Assembly: GCF_013348785.1 (NCBI RefSeq)
Contig: NZ_CP054691.1
Coordinates: 2,914,001-2,978,000 of the forward strand
Direction of reading: 5' to 3'
Source of the DNA: Gordonia sp. X0973
GTDB lineage: Bacteria; Actinomycetota; Actinomycetes; Mycobacteriales; Mycobacteriaceae
Length of the DNA: 64,000 nt
Position 1 is the first letter of the stretch. Each line of letters starts with the position of its first letter. Both the position numbers and the translations under genes were made by a program. The notes under the pieces were generated by a model, which saw only the letters and a program-made list of their open reading frames with translations, was not told the DNA's origin and searched no databases. Positions 25,059-34,422 of this stretch are shown piece after piece.

Positions 25059-27118
25059 TGATTCCCTGTTCTCTTCGGTTGGTGTTCCGGTGGCCGCTTC
25101 GGCCACGAGGCCGCGGCTTCCTCTTCTGATTCGATGACGGCCAGGACGTCGCCGACGGCGAGCTGGCGTCCGACCTCGACGGCCAGTGTCGTCACGACGC
25201 CGTCGGCCGGGGCGGTGATGGTGTGCTCCATCTTCATCGCCTCCAGCCACAGCATCGGCTGCCCGGCGGTGACGCGATCGCCCTGCTCGACGGCGACCCG
25301 GATCACCGATCCCGGCATCGGGGCGAGCAGCGAACCGGGCCGCTGCACCGTCGACGGGTCGACGAAGCGCGGGACGACGCCCAGCGCCACCGACTTGCCC
25401 GGCCAGTCCACGTACACGGTCTCGCCGTGGCGGCTCACCGCGAACTCGCGGCGCACCCCGTCGACGACGAGCACGACATTTCGGTGGTCGAGTGCGGACG
25501 AGGCCCGAGACCCCACCCCCTCGTCGTCCGGGAGTTCGACGTGTCCGTCGCGCGCGACGCGATAGCGGACGGCGATCTCCTCCTCGCCGTGACGGTAGGT
25601 CTTCACCTGGTAGCCCGACGGGATGTTGCGGAACCCGGACGGGATCGACGCCAGGACCCGCGCGTTCGCCCGGTTGGCCGACGCCTCGGCGAGTGCGGCG
25701 GCCACCGCGGCCAGCCGCACGTCGGCTTCGCTCGCCAGCGGCGCGGAGAGCACGTCGAGTCCGACCTCGTCGATGAACCCGGTGTCGGTGTCGCCGGAGA
25801 GGAACTGCGACGACCGCAGCGTGTTGACCAGCATGTCCCGGTTGGTGACCGGTCCGTGCAGCGTGGCGTCGGCCAGCGCCGACGCGAGGACCGCGGCGGC
25901 CCGACGACGGGTCGGCGCCCAGCTGATCACCTTGGCGATCATCGGGTCGTAGTACGTGGAGATCTCGCTCCCGTCGGCGATCCCGGTGTCGACGCGAATG
26001 CGCGAGGCGGCCGCGGAATGCGCGTCGATCGCGAATTCGTACACCGTCCCCGACTGCGGGGCCCAGTCCGCGGCCGGGTTCTCCGCGTAGAGGCGCGCCT
26101 CGATGGAATGCCCGACGGCGACCGGCTCGTCGCCGACGAGCGGCTCGCCCATCGCGACGCGCAGCTGCCATTCGACGAGGTCGAGTCCGGTGGTCTCCTC
26201 GGTGACCGGGTGCTCCACCTGCAGACGGGTGTTGGTCTCCAGGAAGTAGAAGCGGCCCCGACCGTCGGCCAACAGCTCGACGGTGCCCGCGCCGGTGTAC
26301 CCGATGGCGGTGACGGCCTTGCGGGCCGCGTCGTAGAGCCGCTCGCGCAGGTCGCCGCCGATGGACTCGACGAGGGGTGCGGGCGCCTCCTCGACGACCT
26401 TCTGGTGTCGGCGCTGGATGGAGCACTCGCGCTCGCCGACGGCCCAGACGCCGCCGTGCTCGTCGGCCATCACCTGGACCTCGATGTGGTGTCCGCGTTC
26501 GACGTAGGGCTCGCAGAACACCGTCTCGTCACCGAAGGCGGAGAGCGCCTCGCGCTTCGCCGCGGCGACGTTCTCGTCGAGGTCGGCGAGGTCTCGCACG
26601 ATGCGCATACCGCGCCCGCCGCCACCGGCCGAGGCCTTGATGAGCAGCGGGAGGTCGTCGGCGGTGGCCTTCTTCGGGTCGAGGTCGCCGAGGACCGGCA
26701 CGCCGGCCTTCGCCATCAACTCCTTGGCGTTCACCTTCGATCCCATCGCGGTGATCGCGGCGGGCGGCGGACCGATCCAGATCAGACCGGCATCGATGAC
26801 CGCCTGCGCGAATTCGGCGTTCTCGGAGAGGAAGCCGTACCCGGGGTGGATGGCATCGGCACCCGTGGCCCGAGCCGCGTCGATGATCTTCTCGCCGCGC
26901 AGATAGGTTTCCGCCGACGTGGCGCCGGGCAGTCGCACCGCCGCATCCGCCTGGCGCACATGGGGTGCGTCGGCGTCGGGGTCGGAGTAGACCGCGACGG
27001 TGGCGATGCCCAGGTCGCGACAGGTGCGGAACACCCGGCAGGCGATCTCGCCGCGGTTGGCGACGAGGACGGAACGGATTTCTCGGTTGGCCGACTTCGC
27101 GGCCGTCTTCTTCGTCAT
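25055..27118 (-). CDS. accA2: Acyl-CoA carboxylase alpha subunit (biotin carboxylase + BCCP)
   Basis: The 687-residue subunit has a biotin carboxylase domain to about residue 450 (VLVANRGEIACRVFRTCRDL, ATP-grasp IKASAGGGGRGMRIV, FLETNTRLQVEHPVTE). A linker and a C-terminal biotinyl domain follow, with the biotin attachment motif LEAMKMEHTI. It carboxylates biotin with ATP and bicarbonate for transfer by the adjacent beta subunit. The symbol is given by synteny with M. tuberculosis Rv0973c (accA2); geranyl-CoA or methylcrotonyl-CoA carboxylase alpha (AtuF/LiuD) is the alternative reading. Confidence 0.9.
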   Translation of the reverse strand: MTKKTAAKSANREIRSVLVANRGEIACRVFRTCRDLGIATVAVYSDPDADAPHVRQADAAVRLPGATSAETYLRGEKIIDAARATGADAIHPGYGFLSENAEFAQAVIDAGLIWIGPPPAAITAMGSKVNAKELMAKAGVPVLGDLDPKKATADDLPLLIKASAGGGGRGMRIVRDLADLDENVAAAKREALSAFGDETVFCEPYVERGHHIEVQVMADEHGGVWAVGERECSIQRRHQKVVEEAPAPLVESIGGDLRERLYDAARKAVTAIGYTGAGTVELLADGRGRFYFLETNTRLQVEHPVTEETTGLDLVEWQLRVAMGEPLVGDEPVAVGHSIEARLYAENPAADWAPQSGTVYEFAIDAHSAAASRIRVDTGIADGSEISTYYDPMIAKVISWAPTRRRAAAVLASALADATLHGPVTNRDMLVNTLRSSQFLSGDTDTGFIDEVGLDVLSAPLASEADVRLAAVAAALAEASANRANARVLASIPSGFRNIPSGYQVKTYRHGEEEIAVRYRVARDGHVELPDDEGVGSRASSALDHRNVVLVVDGVRREFAVSRHGETVYVDWPGKSVALGVVPRFVDPSTVQRPGSLLAPMPGSVIRVAVEQGDRVTAGQPMLWLEAMKMEHTITAPADGVVTTLAVEVGRQLAVGDVLAVIESEEEAAASWPKRPPEHQPKRTGNQ

Positions 27119-27125
27119 CGTTGCC

Positions 27126-28724
27126 TCACATCCGGAAGACGCCGTAGCCGTCGGCGCCTTCCACCTCGCCGTTGTGGATCGCCGAAAGGCACATGCCGAG
27201 CACCGGTCTGGTGTCGCGGGGGTCGATGACCCCGTCGTCGTAGAGCATCCCGGAGAGGAACGCCGGCAGCGACTCCTTCTCGATCTGCGCCTCGATCATG
27301 GCGCGCATCCCGGCGTCGGCCTCCTCGTCGACGGTCCCGCCGCGCGCCTCGGTGGCCGCGCGCGACACGATGGAGACCACACCGGCGAGCTGCGCTCCGC
27401 CCATGACCGCGGACTTCGCGCTCGGCCAGGCGAACAGGAAGCGCGGGTCGTAGGCCCGGCCGCACATGCCGTAGTGGCCGGCGCCGTAGCTGGCACCGAC
27501 CAGCAGCGAGATGTGCGGGACCTTCGAGTTGGAGACCGCGTTGATCATCATCGAGCCGTGCTTGATCATGCCGCCGCGCTCGTATTCAGCGCCCACCATG
27601 TAGCCGGTGGTGTTGTGCAGGAACAGCAGCGGGGTGTCGGTCTGGTTGGCCAGCTGGATGAACTGGGTGGCCTTCTGCGATTCGGCGGAGAACAGCACGC
27701 CCTGCGCGTTGGCGAGGATGCCGACGGGATAGCCGTGGATCCGCGCCCACCCGGTGCACAGCGAATTGCCGTACTCGGGCTTGAACTCGTCGAAGTCGCT
27801 GTCGTCGACGACGCGGGCGATGATGTCACGCGGATTGAACGGGATCTTCAGATCCGACGGCACGATGCCGAGCAGTTCCTCCGCGTCGTAGCGCGGCTCG
27901 ATCGACGCGGCGACCGGCCCCGGCCCCTTCTTGCGCCAGTTGAGTCGCGCGACGATGCGGCGCCCGATGCGGATGGCGTCCTGCTCGTCGACGGCGAGGT
28001 AGTCCGCCGACCCCGATTCGCGGGCGTGCATGGTCGCGCCGCCCAGGGTCTCGTCGTCGCTCTCCTCGCCGGTGGCCATCTTGACCAACGGCGGGCCGCC
28101 GAGGAAGACCTTGGAACGGCCGTCGATCATCACCGTGTGGTCGCTCATCCCGGGGATGTAGGCGCCGCCGGCGGTCGAGTTGCCGAAGACCAGGGCGATC
28201 GTCGGGATGCCGGCCCCGGACAGCCGGGTGATGTCGCGGAACATCTGGCCGCCGGGGACGAAAACCTCTTTCTGCGTCGGCAGGTCGGCACCGCCGGATT
28301 CCACCAGCGCAATGCAGGGCAGCCGGTTCTCCATGGCGATCGCGTTGGCGCGCAGACTCTTTCGCAGCGTCCAGGGGTTGGAGGTGCCCCCCTTGACCGT
28401 CGGGTCGTTGGCGACGATCAGGCACTCGACGCCCTCGACGACGCCGATTCCGACGACGACCGACGCACCCACTTGGAACGGCGATCCCCAGGCCGCGAGC
28501 GGGCACAGCTCCAGGAACGGGCTGTCCGGGTCGACGAGCATCTCGATGCGCTCGCGCGCGGTCATCTTGCCGCGCTTGCGGTGCCGCTCCACGTACTTCT
28601 CGCCGCCACCGGCGAGTGCCTTGTCGAACTCGGTTTGCAGCTCGGCGAGCTTCTCGGTCATCGCCGTCGCGGCGTCCTGATAGGCCTCGCCGCTCGGGTC
28701 GAGCTTGGACTGCAGAACGGTCAT
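27126..28724 (-). CDS. accD2: Acyl-CoA carboxylase beta subunit (carboxyltransferase)
   Basis: The 532-residue protein has both halves of the carboxyltransferase fold: the N-terminal acyl-CoA site (CIALVESGGADLPTQKEVF, GNSTAGGAYIPGMSDHTVMI) and the C-terminal biotin site (FLHNTTGYMVGAEYERGG, GASYGAGHYGMCGRAYDPRF). This length and pattern are those of methylcrotonyl/geranyl-CoA-type beta subunits rather than AccD of fatty-acid synthesis. The ATG at 28724 overlaps the upstream dehydrogenase stop by 4 bp. By synteny it corresponds to M. tuberculosis accD2 and to AtuC. Confidence 0.9.
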   Translation of the reverse strand: MTVLQSKLDPSGEAYQDAATAMTEKLAELQTEFDKALAGGGEKYVERHRKRGKMTARERIEMLVDPDSPFLELCPLAAWGSPFQVGASVVVGIGVVEGVECLIVANDPTVKGGTSNPWTLRKSLRANAIAMENRLPCIALVESGGADLPTQKEVFVPGGQMFRDITRLSGAGIPTIALVFGNSTAGGAYIPGMSDHTVMIDGRSKVFLGGPPLVKMATGEESDDETLGGATMHARESGSADYLAVDEQDAIRIGRRIVARLNWRKKGPGPVAASIEPRYDAEELLGIVPSDLKIPFNPRDIIARVVDDSDFDEFKPEYGNSLCTGWARIHGYPVGILANAQGVLFSAESQKATQFIQLANQTDTPLLFLHNTTGYMVGAEYERGGMIKHGSMMINAVSNSKVPHISLLVGASYGAGHYGMCGRAYDPRFLFAWPSAKSAVMGGAQLAGVVSIVSRAATEARGGTVDEEADAGMRAMIEAQIEKESLPAFLSGMLYDDGVIDPRDTRPVLGMCLSAIHNGEVEGADGYGVFRM

Positions 28725-29896
28725 GCCTGGTACCCCAATCGTTTCGCCGCGAGCCCGGTCAGGATCTCGGTGGTACCGCCGCCGATGCCGATGATCCGCA
28801 TGTCGCGGTATTGGCGCTCGACTTCGGATTCGCGCATGTAGCCCATGCCGCCGAAGAGTTGGACGGCCTTGTTCACCACCCATTCGCCGGTCTCGACGGC
28901 GGTGTTCTTCGCGAAGCACACCTCCGCGATCAGGTCCGGTCCGGCGCCGGTCGCGTCGGCGGCCACCTTGGCCTCGACGACCTGCCGCGAGTAGGTTCGC
29001 GCCACGTCGATCCGGCGGGCCATCTCGGTCACCGAGTCCTGCACCGATTGGCGGGAGATGAGCGGGCGGCCGAAGGTTTCCCGGTTGCGCACCCAGTCCA
29101 GCGTCAGGTCCAGGCAGCGCTGCGCCGCCGAATAGGCCTGCGTGGCCAGCACCGACCGTTCGGTCACGAATGCCTGGGCGATCTGCGCGAACCCGGAGTT
29201 CTCCGCGCCGACGAGGTTGCCGACGGGCACGCGCACGTCCTCGTAGGAGAGTTCCGCGGTATCCGAGGCGAGCCAGCCCATCTTGTCGAGCTTGCGCGCG
29301 ACCGTGAACCCGGGGGTTCCCTTCTCGACGACCAGGAGCGAGACCCCGGCCGCCCCGTCGCCGCCGGTGCGGACCGCGGTGACGACGAAGGCGGCGCGCA
29401 CCGCCGAGGTGATGAAGGTCTTCGACCCGTTGACGACGTACTCGTCGCCGTCGCGCACCGCCTTGGTGCGCAGGTGGCCGACGTCGCTGCCGCCGCCGGG
29501 CTCGGTGATGGCCAGCGAGCCGATCTTCTCCCCGGCCAGTGTCGGCCGCACCCAGCGGTCGATCTGCGCCGGGTCACCGGCCGCGACCAGGTGCGGCAGG
29601 GAGATGCCGTTGGTGAACAGCGACGCCATCACGCCGCCGGAGGTGCCCAGGTAGAGCATCTCCTCGGCCATGATCGTCGCATCGATCAGATCACCGCCGG
29701 AGCCGCCGACTTCCTCCGGCACCCCCAGGCCGAACAGGCCCAACTTGGCGGCCTCAAGATGGAGTTCGCGCGGGAGCAGGCCCGTCTTCTCCCACTCGTC
29801 TTGGAAGGGCAGGACGTGGCGCTGCGTGAAATCGCGGACGGCGGCGCGCAGTTGTTGGCGCTCGGGCGAATCCCAGAGCGGTGAGCTGAAGGGCAC
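28721..29896 (-). CDS. Acyl-CoA dehydrogenase
   Basis: The 391-residue flavoprotein is a second acyl-CoA dehydrogenase in the operon. It has SLAITEPGGGSDVGHLRTKA, VNGSKTFITSAVRAAF and KAVQLFGGMGYMRESEVERQ, with the terminal DMRIIGIGGGTTEILTGLAA. It is as close to the family average as to the other copy, so the two probably act at different steps or on different chain lengths. In M. tuberculosis this place is taken by fadE13. It lies between the AtuA-like gene (10-bp gap) and accD2 (4-bp overlap). Confidence 0.94.
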   Translation of the reverse strand: MPFSSPLWDSPERQQLRAAVRDFTQRHVLPFQDEWEKTGLLPRELHLEAAKLGLFGLGVPEEVGGSGGDLIDATIMAEEMLYLGTSGGVMASLFTNGISLPHLVAAGDPAQIDRWVRPTLAGEKIGSLAITEPGGGSDVGHLRTKAVRDGDEYVVNGSKTFITSAVRAAFVVTAVRTGGDGAAGVSLLVVEKGTPGFTVARKLDKMGWLASDTAELSYEDVRVPVGNLVGAENSGFAQIAQAFVTERSVLATQAYSAAQRCLDLTLDWVRNRETFGRPLISRQSVQDSVTEMARRIDVARTYSRQVVEAKVAADATGAGPDLIAEVCFAKNTAVETGEWVVNKAVQLFGGMGYMRESEVERQYRDMRIIGIGGGTTEILTGLAAKRLGYQA

Positions 29897-29906
29897 TGCT
29901 ACTCCT

Positions 29907-31622
29907 CTACGAAGTGGTGGACGGAAGGAACCGGTTCGGAATGGGCACCGGCCGCGAGCGCAGCCATTCGCCCAAGCCCTTGGCCTGCGGGTCGAAGCGG
30001 ACCTGGTCGGCTACACCGCGGCCCAGGACGCCTTCGATCACGAAGTTCACCGCGCGCAGATTCGGCAGCGCGTAGCGGTGGATGGTCAGGTCGGCGACCT
30101 CCGGCAGCAGCGTGCGCAGGAGGTCGGTGGTCAGCGTCTGGTCGAGCCAGGCGAACTCCTCGTCGGAGCGACCCCAGACGCCGACGTTGGCGCTGCCGCC
30201 CTTGTCTCCCGACCGGGCCCCGGCGACGGTGCCCAGTGGGGCGGTGGTCGTCGGACCGAAGTCGGTCGCGGCGGGCGCTGCCGGCACCGGCGAGTCCTCG
30301 TCGACCGGGACCTCGCCGCGCAGCGGCGACGGCTCGATCGTGACGGTCACCCCGTCGGGCTGCACGACGCGGTGCGGCACCAGCGCCGCGTCGACGTAGC
30401 CGGGTTCGAAGACACCGTAGGGCGCGCCGTTTCCGGGCGGGGCCATCAGGGTGAAGCCGGGATAGCTCGCCAGGGCCAATTCGACGACGGCCGCGGAAAA
30501 CGGTCGCCCCACCTTGGCGGGATCGGTGTCGCGGGCGACGACGCGCAGCGTGGCACTCGCCTGTTCCTCGGTGGTGCCGTCTTGGCGGTCGGTGCGGGCG
30601 AGTTCGAAGGACAGGTCGGCCGGCGGCGCGGGCAGCGCGGCACGGAACTGTTCTTCGAACAGCTTCGCCTTCGCCTCGATGTCGAGACCGGTGAGCACCA
30701 CGTCGACCTCGTTGCGGATCCCGGCGAGGAAGTTGAGCGAAACCTTCAGATCCTTCGGCGGGTTCTCGCCCCGGACCCCGCGCACCGCGACGCGGTCCGG
30801 CGCGAGCTGTTCCAGCTCGATGGAGTCCAGTCGCGCGGTGACGTCGGGGTTGAGGTAGCGCGGGCCGCCGACCTCGTAGAGCAGCTGCGCCGTGACGGTG
30901 CCGACGGTGACCGCTCCCCCGGTGCCGTCATGCTTGGTGATGACCGACGAGCCGTCGGCGGCCACCTCGGCGATCGGGAAGCCGAGATGTCCCATCGGGA
31001 TCTCGGTGAAGAAGGAGTAATTGCCGCCGGTCGCCTGCGCGCCGCACTCGATGATGTGCCCGGCGACCAGTGCTCCAGCCAGGGGGTCGAGGTCCTGGTG
31101 GGTCCAGTCGAAGGCCGCCGCCGCCGGTCCCATCGTCAGCGATGCGTCGGTCACCCGGCCCGTCACGACGATGTCGGCACCGCGCGTCAGGGCGGTCTTG
31201 ATGCCGAACGCGCCCAGGTAGGCATTCGCGGTCAACGGATCGCCCAGGCCCAGCTTCTGCGCATCGGCCATCAGGTCGTCGCCGGAGACGAACGCGACCT
31301 GGGCGCCCAGGCCCAGCTTGTCGGCCAGTTCCCGGATCGCCACGGCCAGCCCGTGTGGGTTGAGACCGCCAGCGTTCGCGACGATCTGCACCCCCTTGTC
31401 CAATGCCAGCCCGAGGTTCTCCTCGAGTTGCCGCAGGAAGGTCTTGGCGTAGCCGCGCGACGGATCCTTGAGGCGGTCGCGGCCGAGGATGAGCATGGTC
31501 AGCTCGGCCAGGTAGTCGCCGGTCAGGTAATCCAGCTCCCCGCCGTCGAGCATCTCGTGCATCGCCGAGAAGCGATCGCCGTAGAAGCCCGACATGTTGC
31601 CGATGCGGACGGCCTCAGCCAT
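29907..31622 (-). CDS. AtuA-like acyclic terpene utilisation family protein
   Basis: The 571-residue protein belongs to the AtuA (DUF1446) family. It begins [20 protein letters not shown] and has [56 protein letters not shown] and, late, [20 protein letters not shown]. AtuA is needed for growth on citronellol/geraniol in Pseudomonas, but its biochemical role is not settled. The longer C-terminal region here is typical of actinobacterial members. The start overlaps the upstream gene's stop by 8 bp. The M. tuberculosis counterpart by position is Rv0976c. Confidence 0.88.
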   Translation of the reverse strand: MAEAVRIGNMSGFYGDRFSAMHEMLDGGELDYLTGDYLAELTMLILGRDRLKDPSRGYAKTFLRQLEENLGLALDKGVQIVANAGGLNPHGLAVAIRELADKLGLGAQVAFVSGDDLMADAQKLGLGDPLTANAYLGAFGIKTALTRGADIVVTGRVTDASLTMGPAAAAFDWTHQDLDPLAGALVAGHIIECGAQATGGNYSFFTEIPMGHLGFPIAEVAADGSSVITKHDGTGGAVTVGTVTAQLLYEVGGPRYLNPDVTARLDSIELEQLAPDRVAVRGVRGENPPKDLKVSLNFLAGIRNEVDVVLTGLDIEAKAKLFEEQFRAALPAPPADLSFELARTDRQDGTTEEQASATLRVVARDTDPAKVGRPFSAAVVELALASYPGFTLMAPPGNGAPYGVFEPGYVDAALVPHRVVQPDGVTVTIEPSPLRGEVPVDEDSPVPAAPAATDFGPTTTAPLGTVAGARSGDKGGSANVGVWGRSDEEFAWLDQTLTTDLLRTLLPEVADLTIHRYALPNLRAVNFVIEGVLGRGVADQVRFDPQAKGLGEWLRSRPVPIPNRFLPSTTS

Positions 31623-32427
31623 TGTTCTTCCCCTCGTTTGCGGTGGACGGTTCGCGCCCGCCGCCGGGCGGGCCGGCGAAGCACTGGGCGATGGTGACCC
31701 ACTCCGCGGCGTCGTCGCCGACGGTGGTGATGTCGAGGTCGTCGGGGTGGCGCCGCTGGGTCACGAGTTCACAGAAGTCGAGGGCGGAACCGCGCACGAC
31801 ATTCGTGGCGTCTTCCGGACCCCAGGTCCACTCGTCGGCGCCGGACGGCGACTTGAGTTCGTAGCGGAACGGCTCGGCGGGGGCCGGTTTGCCGTTGACG
31901 GCGTAGGCGAAGTCGCGGGTGCGGACGCCGATATGCGCGACGTGGCGCAGTCGGTCGCTCGGCGCGACGGTGATGCCGAGGGCGTCGGCGACGTCGAGTC
32001 CGTGGGCCCAGGTCTCCATCATTCGCGCCGTGGCCATCGACGCTGCCGACATCGGCGGGCCGAACCACGGCAGCTTCGTCCCGTCCGGGACCGCGCACAG
32101 CGCACCGCCCAGTTTGCCCCGCGTGGCGCGCCAATCCGCGAGGAGTTCGGCCGGCGGGCGGGCGGCCTCGACATCGGCGGCCTTGTCGACGAACCCGAGC
32201 GGGTCGTGCGCGGCGATGCCGAAGATTTCCTTGAATCCCTCGGCGTCGGTGACGGCGGTCAGCGAGACCCGGTCGGTCCACAGCAGGTGCCCGATCTGAT
32301 GCGCGATCGTCCACCCCTGCGCCGGTGTGGGCGTGGCCCACTGCTCGGGCGTCAGCATTGCGACGAGGTCGTCGAGGGACTCGCTCTCCGCCGCCAGATC
32401 GGCGACGATTCCATCCACGGATGACAT
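31615..32427 (-). CDS. TIGR03084-type DinB-like metal-binding protein
   Basis: The 270-residue protein resembles the mycothiol-dependent maleylpyruvate isomerase/DinB-like group annotated as TIGR03084. The signature is an N-terminal helix ending in [20 protein letters not shown], whose His residues bind metal, and [15 protein letters not shown] further on. It begins the long catabolic operon. The enzymatic role is unknown; some relatives are mycothiol S-transferases. The ATG at 32427 gives the family N terminus [20 protein letters not shown]. Confidence 0.82.
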   Translation of the reverse strand: MSSVDGIVADLAAESESLDDLVAMLTPEQWATPTPAQGWTIAHQIGHLLWTDRVSLTAVTDAEGFKEIFGIAAHDPLGFVDKAADVEAARPPAELLADWRATRGKLGGALCAVPDGTKLPWFGPPMSAASMATARMMETWAHGLDVADALGITVAPSDRLRHVAHIGVRTRDFAYAVNGKPAPAEPFRYELKSPSGADEWTWGPEDATNVVRGSALDFCELVTQRRHPDDLDITTVGDDAAEWVTIAQCFAGPPGGGREPSTANEGKNNG

Positions 32428-32432
32428 GGTGA

Positions 32433-32450
32433 CAACCCTCACACGGGTTG
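32433..32450. promoter_or_regulatory. Inverted repeat upstream of the catabolic operon
   Basis: CAACCC-TCACAC-GGGTTG forms a 6-6-6 inverted repeat immediately before the first gene of the long minus-strand operon. It could be the operator for the operon's TetR protein. It is short and could also be chance in a GC-rich genome. Confidence 0.35.
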
Positions 32451-32499
32451 GCGAAAAAAGCAAGCGCGAATGATTGTTTTTTCCGGGCGTCGGGTCGAG

Positions 32500-32762
32500 T
32501 GCCCGCGACGAAGGAGCGGTCGTATCGAGACCTGGGCACCCCGCCCCCGCCGAGTGGGCACCCTAACCACGCCGAGTGGGCACCTCAACTACGCCGAGTG
32601 GGCACCTCAAGCACGCCGAGTGGGCACCTCAAGCACGCCGAGTGGGCACCTCAAGCACGCCGAGTGGGCACCAAAATCCGCCGACCGTGCCCAGTTCTTC
32701 GTCGATCGTGCCCATCTCGCCGGTCGAGTGAATTCGAGCAAAGCGAGAATTTGTATCTAGAC
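32500..32762. repeat. Intergenic repeat cluster 1: six 22-bp units plus a GGTCGAGTG element
   Basis: Six consecutive 22-bp units begin at 32549, 32571, 32593, 32615, 32637 and 32659, each starting GCCGAGTGGGCACC; units 3 to 5 are nearly identical. They are flanked by pieces of the second repeat family (GTATCGAGACC near 32521, GGTCGAGTGAATTCGAG near 32722). This fills most of the 362-bp gap after the 3' end of the hydrolase gene at 32790. No gene is present. Confidence 0.9.
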
Positions 32763-32789
32763 CCACCCGCCGCCGACGGCACCAACGCG

Positions 32790-33461
32790 CTACCGGAGAA
32801 GCCGCTCGACCACCGCTTCAGGCTGAGTAAGCGCAGCCAAGTGCCCGCCCGGAGCCGTTTCGACATCGACGCCGAGACGTTCGCCGACGACTCGACGCTG
32901 GAACTCAAGCGGAAACAGCCGATCGTCGACTGCGCCGATGAAGCGCGTCGGCACGTCCGGCCACCCCTCGAGCGGCCACGGATCGTCGAACGGTCGGCCC
33001 GATTGTCGTGGCGGTGGCGCGGCCTGCGCCTCGGCAAGAAGCTCGGGATCCGCGTCGTGAAAGAAGACCTCCGACGGATCAAACGGGGCATCCGGGTCAC
33101 GACCGTCAGCGATCGCCTTGCTCCTCGCCGCCTCCTCCTGACCGGTATTGGTCCACCAATCACCGCCGGCCTCCCCCGGCCGCGGGGACATCGCATTGAG
33201 CATGACGATCCCGGCGACGTCGAGACGGTCGCAGGTCAGTGGCGCGCTAAGCCCGCCCATCGACTGCGCGACGAGGATCACCGGCCCCGACGGCGATGCG
33301 TCGACGATGGCCGCGGCGTATTCGGCCAAGCCAGCGGTGTCGTCGTCGGCCGGCAAGTCGACGGCGACGGCCCGGTGTCCGCGCTCGACGAGCCGTGAAA
33401 CGAGCCGGTGGAAGTACCACGCCTGCCCACCGGCTCCTGGGACGAGGACGAATGAACTCAC
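32790..33461 (-). CDS. Alpha/beta hydrolase
   Basis: The 223-residue protein has the alpha/beta-hydrolase layout. The oxyanion segment is near the N terminus (FVLVPGAGGQAWYFHRLVSR), the nucleophile elbow is VAQSMGGLSAPL (Ser within AQSMGG), a late acid is in FIGAVDDRLFP, and the terminal His is in TAPGGHLAALTQPEAV. It resembles salicylate/methyl-ester esterases. The substrate cannot be named. It is transcribed leftwards into repeat cluster 1 and is divergent from an ArsR gene. Confidence 0.88.
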   Translation of the reverse strand: MSSFVLVPGAGGQAWYFHRLVSRLVERGHRAVAVDLPADDDTAGLAEYAAAIVDASPSGPVILVAQSMGGLSAPLTCDRLDVAGIVMLNAMSPRPGEAGGDWWTNTGQEEAARSKAIADGRDPDAPFDPSEVFFHDADPELLAEAQAAPPPRQSGRPFDDPWPLEGWPDVPTRFIGAVDDRLFPLEFQRRVVGERLGVDVETAPGGHLAALTQPEAVVERLLR

Positions 33462-33515
33462 GGCCCCAGCCTATGACCGCCGACCCCGCCCTTGCGTTTT
33501 CCGACGACTGTCGCA

Positions 33516-33539
33516 ATACTTAGCTATATGGCTAAGTAT
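33516..33539. promoter_or_regulatory. ArsR operator enclosing the start codon
   Basis: A perfect inverted repeat has 9-bp arms ATACTTAGC (33516-33524) and GCTAAGTAT (33531-33539) around a 6-bp spacer. The arsR start codon ATG (33528-33530) lies in that spacer. TTGCGT at 33492 and TACTTA at 33517 could be the -35 and -10 boxes, which would put the transcript start at or near the ATG itself. Binding of the ArsR dimer here would block both the promoter and the start codon. Confidence 0.75.
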
Positions 33540-33863
33540 CAGTCGTCGTTGGACGCGACATTCCGCGCCTTGTCCGACGCGACTCGGCGGGCCCTGGTCG
33601 AGCGGCTGGTCCAGTCGCCGGCTTCGGTCACCGAACTCGCCGAACCGTTTGATGCGGCGTTGCCGACGATCGTCGAGCACCTCCGGGTGCTCGAGCGCGC
33701 CGGAGTGGTCTCGTCCGAGAAGGTCGGGCGAGTCCGCACATATCAACTGGTGCCCGATGCACTCGTGCCTGCCAACCACTGGATCGTCGCGCAGCGGCGC
33801 CCCCGGGAGAAGCAGCTCGACCGCCTCGGGGACTACCTGACCAACCAAGAAGGAGATCGATGA
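33528..33863 (+). CDS. ArsR-family winged-helix repressor
   Basis: The 111-residue protein is a compact ArsR/SmtB fold: DATFRALSDATRRALVERLV, SPASVTELAEPFDAALPTIV (recognition helix) and EHLRVLERAGVVSSEKVGRV. No metal-binding cysteine motif is present, so it belongs to the branch paired with SRPBCC proteins rather than the metal sensors. The ATG at 33528 begins MAKYQSSLDATFRAL; an upstream in-frame start would disrupt the promoter. It overlaps the SRPBCC gene by 4 bp. Confidence 0.92.
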   Translation: MAKYQSSLDATFRALSDATRRALVERLVQSPASVTELAEPFDAALPTIVEHLRVLERAGVVSSEKVGRVRTYQLVPDALVPANHWIVAQRRPREKQLDRLGDYLTNQEGDR

Positions 33864-34333
33864 TGTCCACCCTCACCCAGACCCACGCCACCTTTTCGCT
33901 AGAGCGCGAATACCCGGCCTCCGTATCGGCGGTGTGGCAGGCGTTCGCCGACCCGACGATCAAGGCCCAATGGTTCGGTAGCGACGACTTCGTCGAGGTC
34001 GAGCGGTCCGACGACTTCCGCGTCGGCGGCGTGTCCATCGACGACGGACGTCGCGGCGCCGACGGGCCGCTCTCCCGGTTCCGCGCCACCTACACCGACA
34101 TCGTGCCGAATCAGCGGCTCGTCTACACCTACGACATGTGGCTGGACGACGCCCACGCGTCGACCTCGGTCACCACCGTCGTCTTCGAAGAGATTGCCGG
34201 CGGCACGCGTCTCACCTTCACCGAACAGGGCGTCCACCTCGACGGTGTGCACGGGCCAGGACCCGACGCGGCGGCCGGCCGCGAAGAAGGAACTCGGGGA
34301 CTGCTCGAGAACATCGCACGCGTCCTGGCTTAG
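33860..34333 (+). CDS. SRPBCC (AHSA1-like) domain protein
   Basis: The 157-residue protein has the START/Bet-v1-like AHSA1 pattern: FSLEREYPASVSAVWQAFAD, TIKAQWFGSDDF, LVYTYDMWLDDAHASTSVTT, GTRLTFTEQGVHLDG. These proteins bind hydrophobic ligands in a deep cavity. Coupling to an ArsR gene (ATGA overlap) is a very common arrangement, and the SRPBCC protein may bind the same inducer. The ligand is unknown. Confidence 0.9.
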   Translation: MMSTLTQTHATFSLEREYPASVSAVWQAFADPTIKAQWFGSDDFVEVERSDDFRVGGVSIDDGRRGADGPLSRFRATYTDIVPNQRLVYTYDMWLDDAHASTSVTTVVFEEIAGGTRLTFTEQGVHLDGVHGPGPDAAAGREEGTRGLLENIARVLA

Positions 34334-34349
34334 CTTGCCCGCCAGTTTT

Positions 34350-34412
34350 GGTGCCCACTCGGCGAGATCCGGTGCCCACTCGCCGAGATCTGGTGCCCAC
34401 TCGGCGGTTCGG
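34350..34412. repeat. Intergenic repeat cluster 2: three 21-bp units
   Basis: Three consecutive units begin GGTGCCCACTCG at 34350, 34371 and 34392, with 21-bp spacing. They are the same family as cluster 1 on the opposite strand. They lie between the convergent ends of the SRPBCC gene and the thioesterase-like gene, with nothing else in the gap. Confidence 0.88.
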
Positions 34413-34422
34413 GGGGCGCTGA

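Noticed and set aside
23901..26426. 841-codon minus-strand frame joining part of accA2 with the acyl-CoA dehydrogenase
   Set aside because: Only the part from 25058 matches a family. The upstream part is the wrong frame of accA2, and the true start overlaps the accA2 stop by 4 bp.
32549..32680. Possible CRISPR array (six short direct repeats)
   Set aside because: The 22-bp units are contiguous with no unique spacers, no cas genes are near, and the same motif occurs in many other intergenic gaps.
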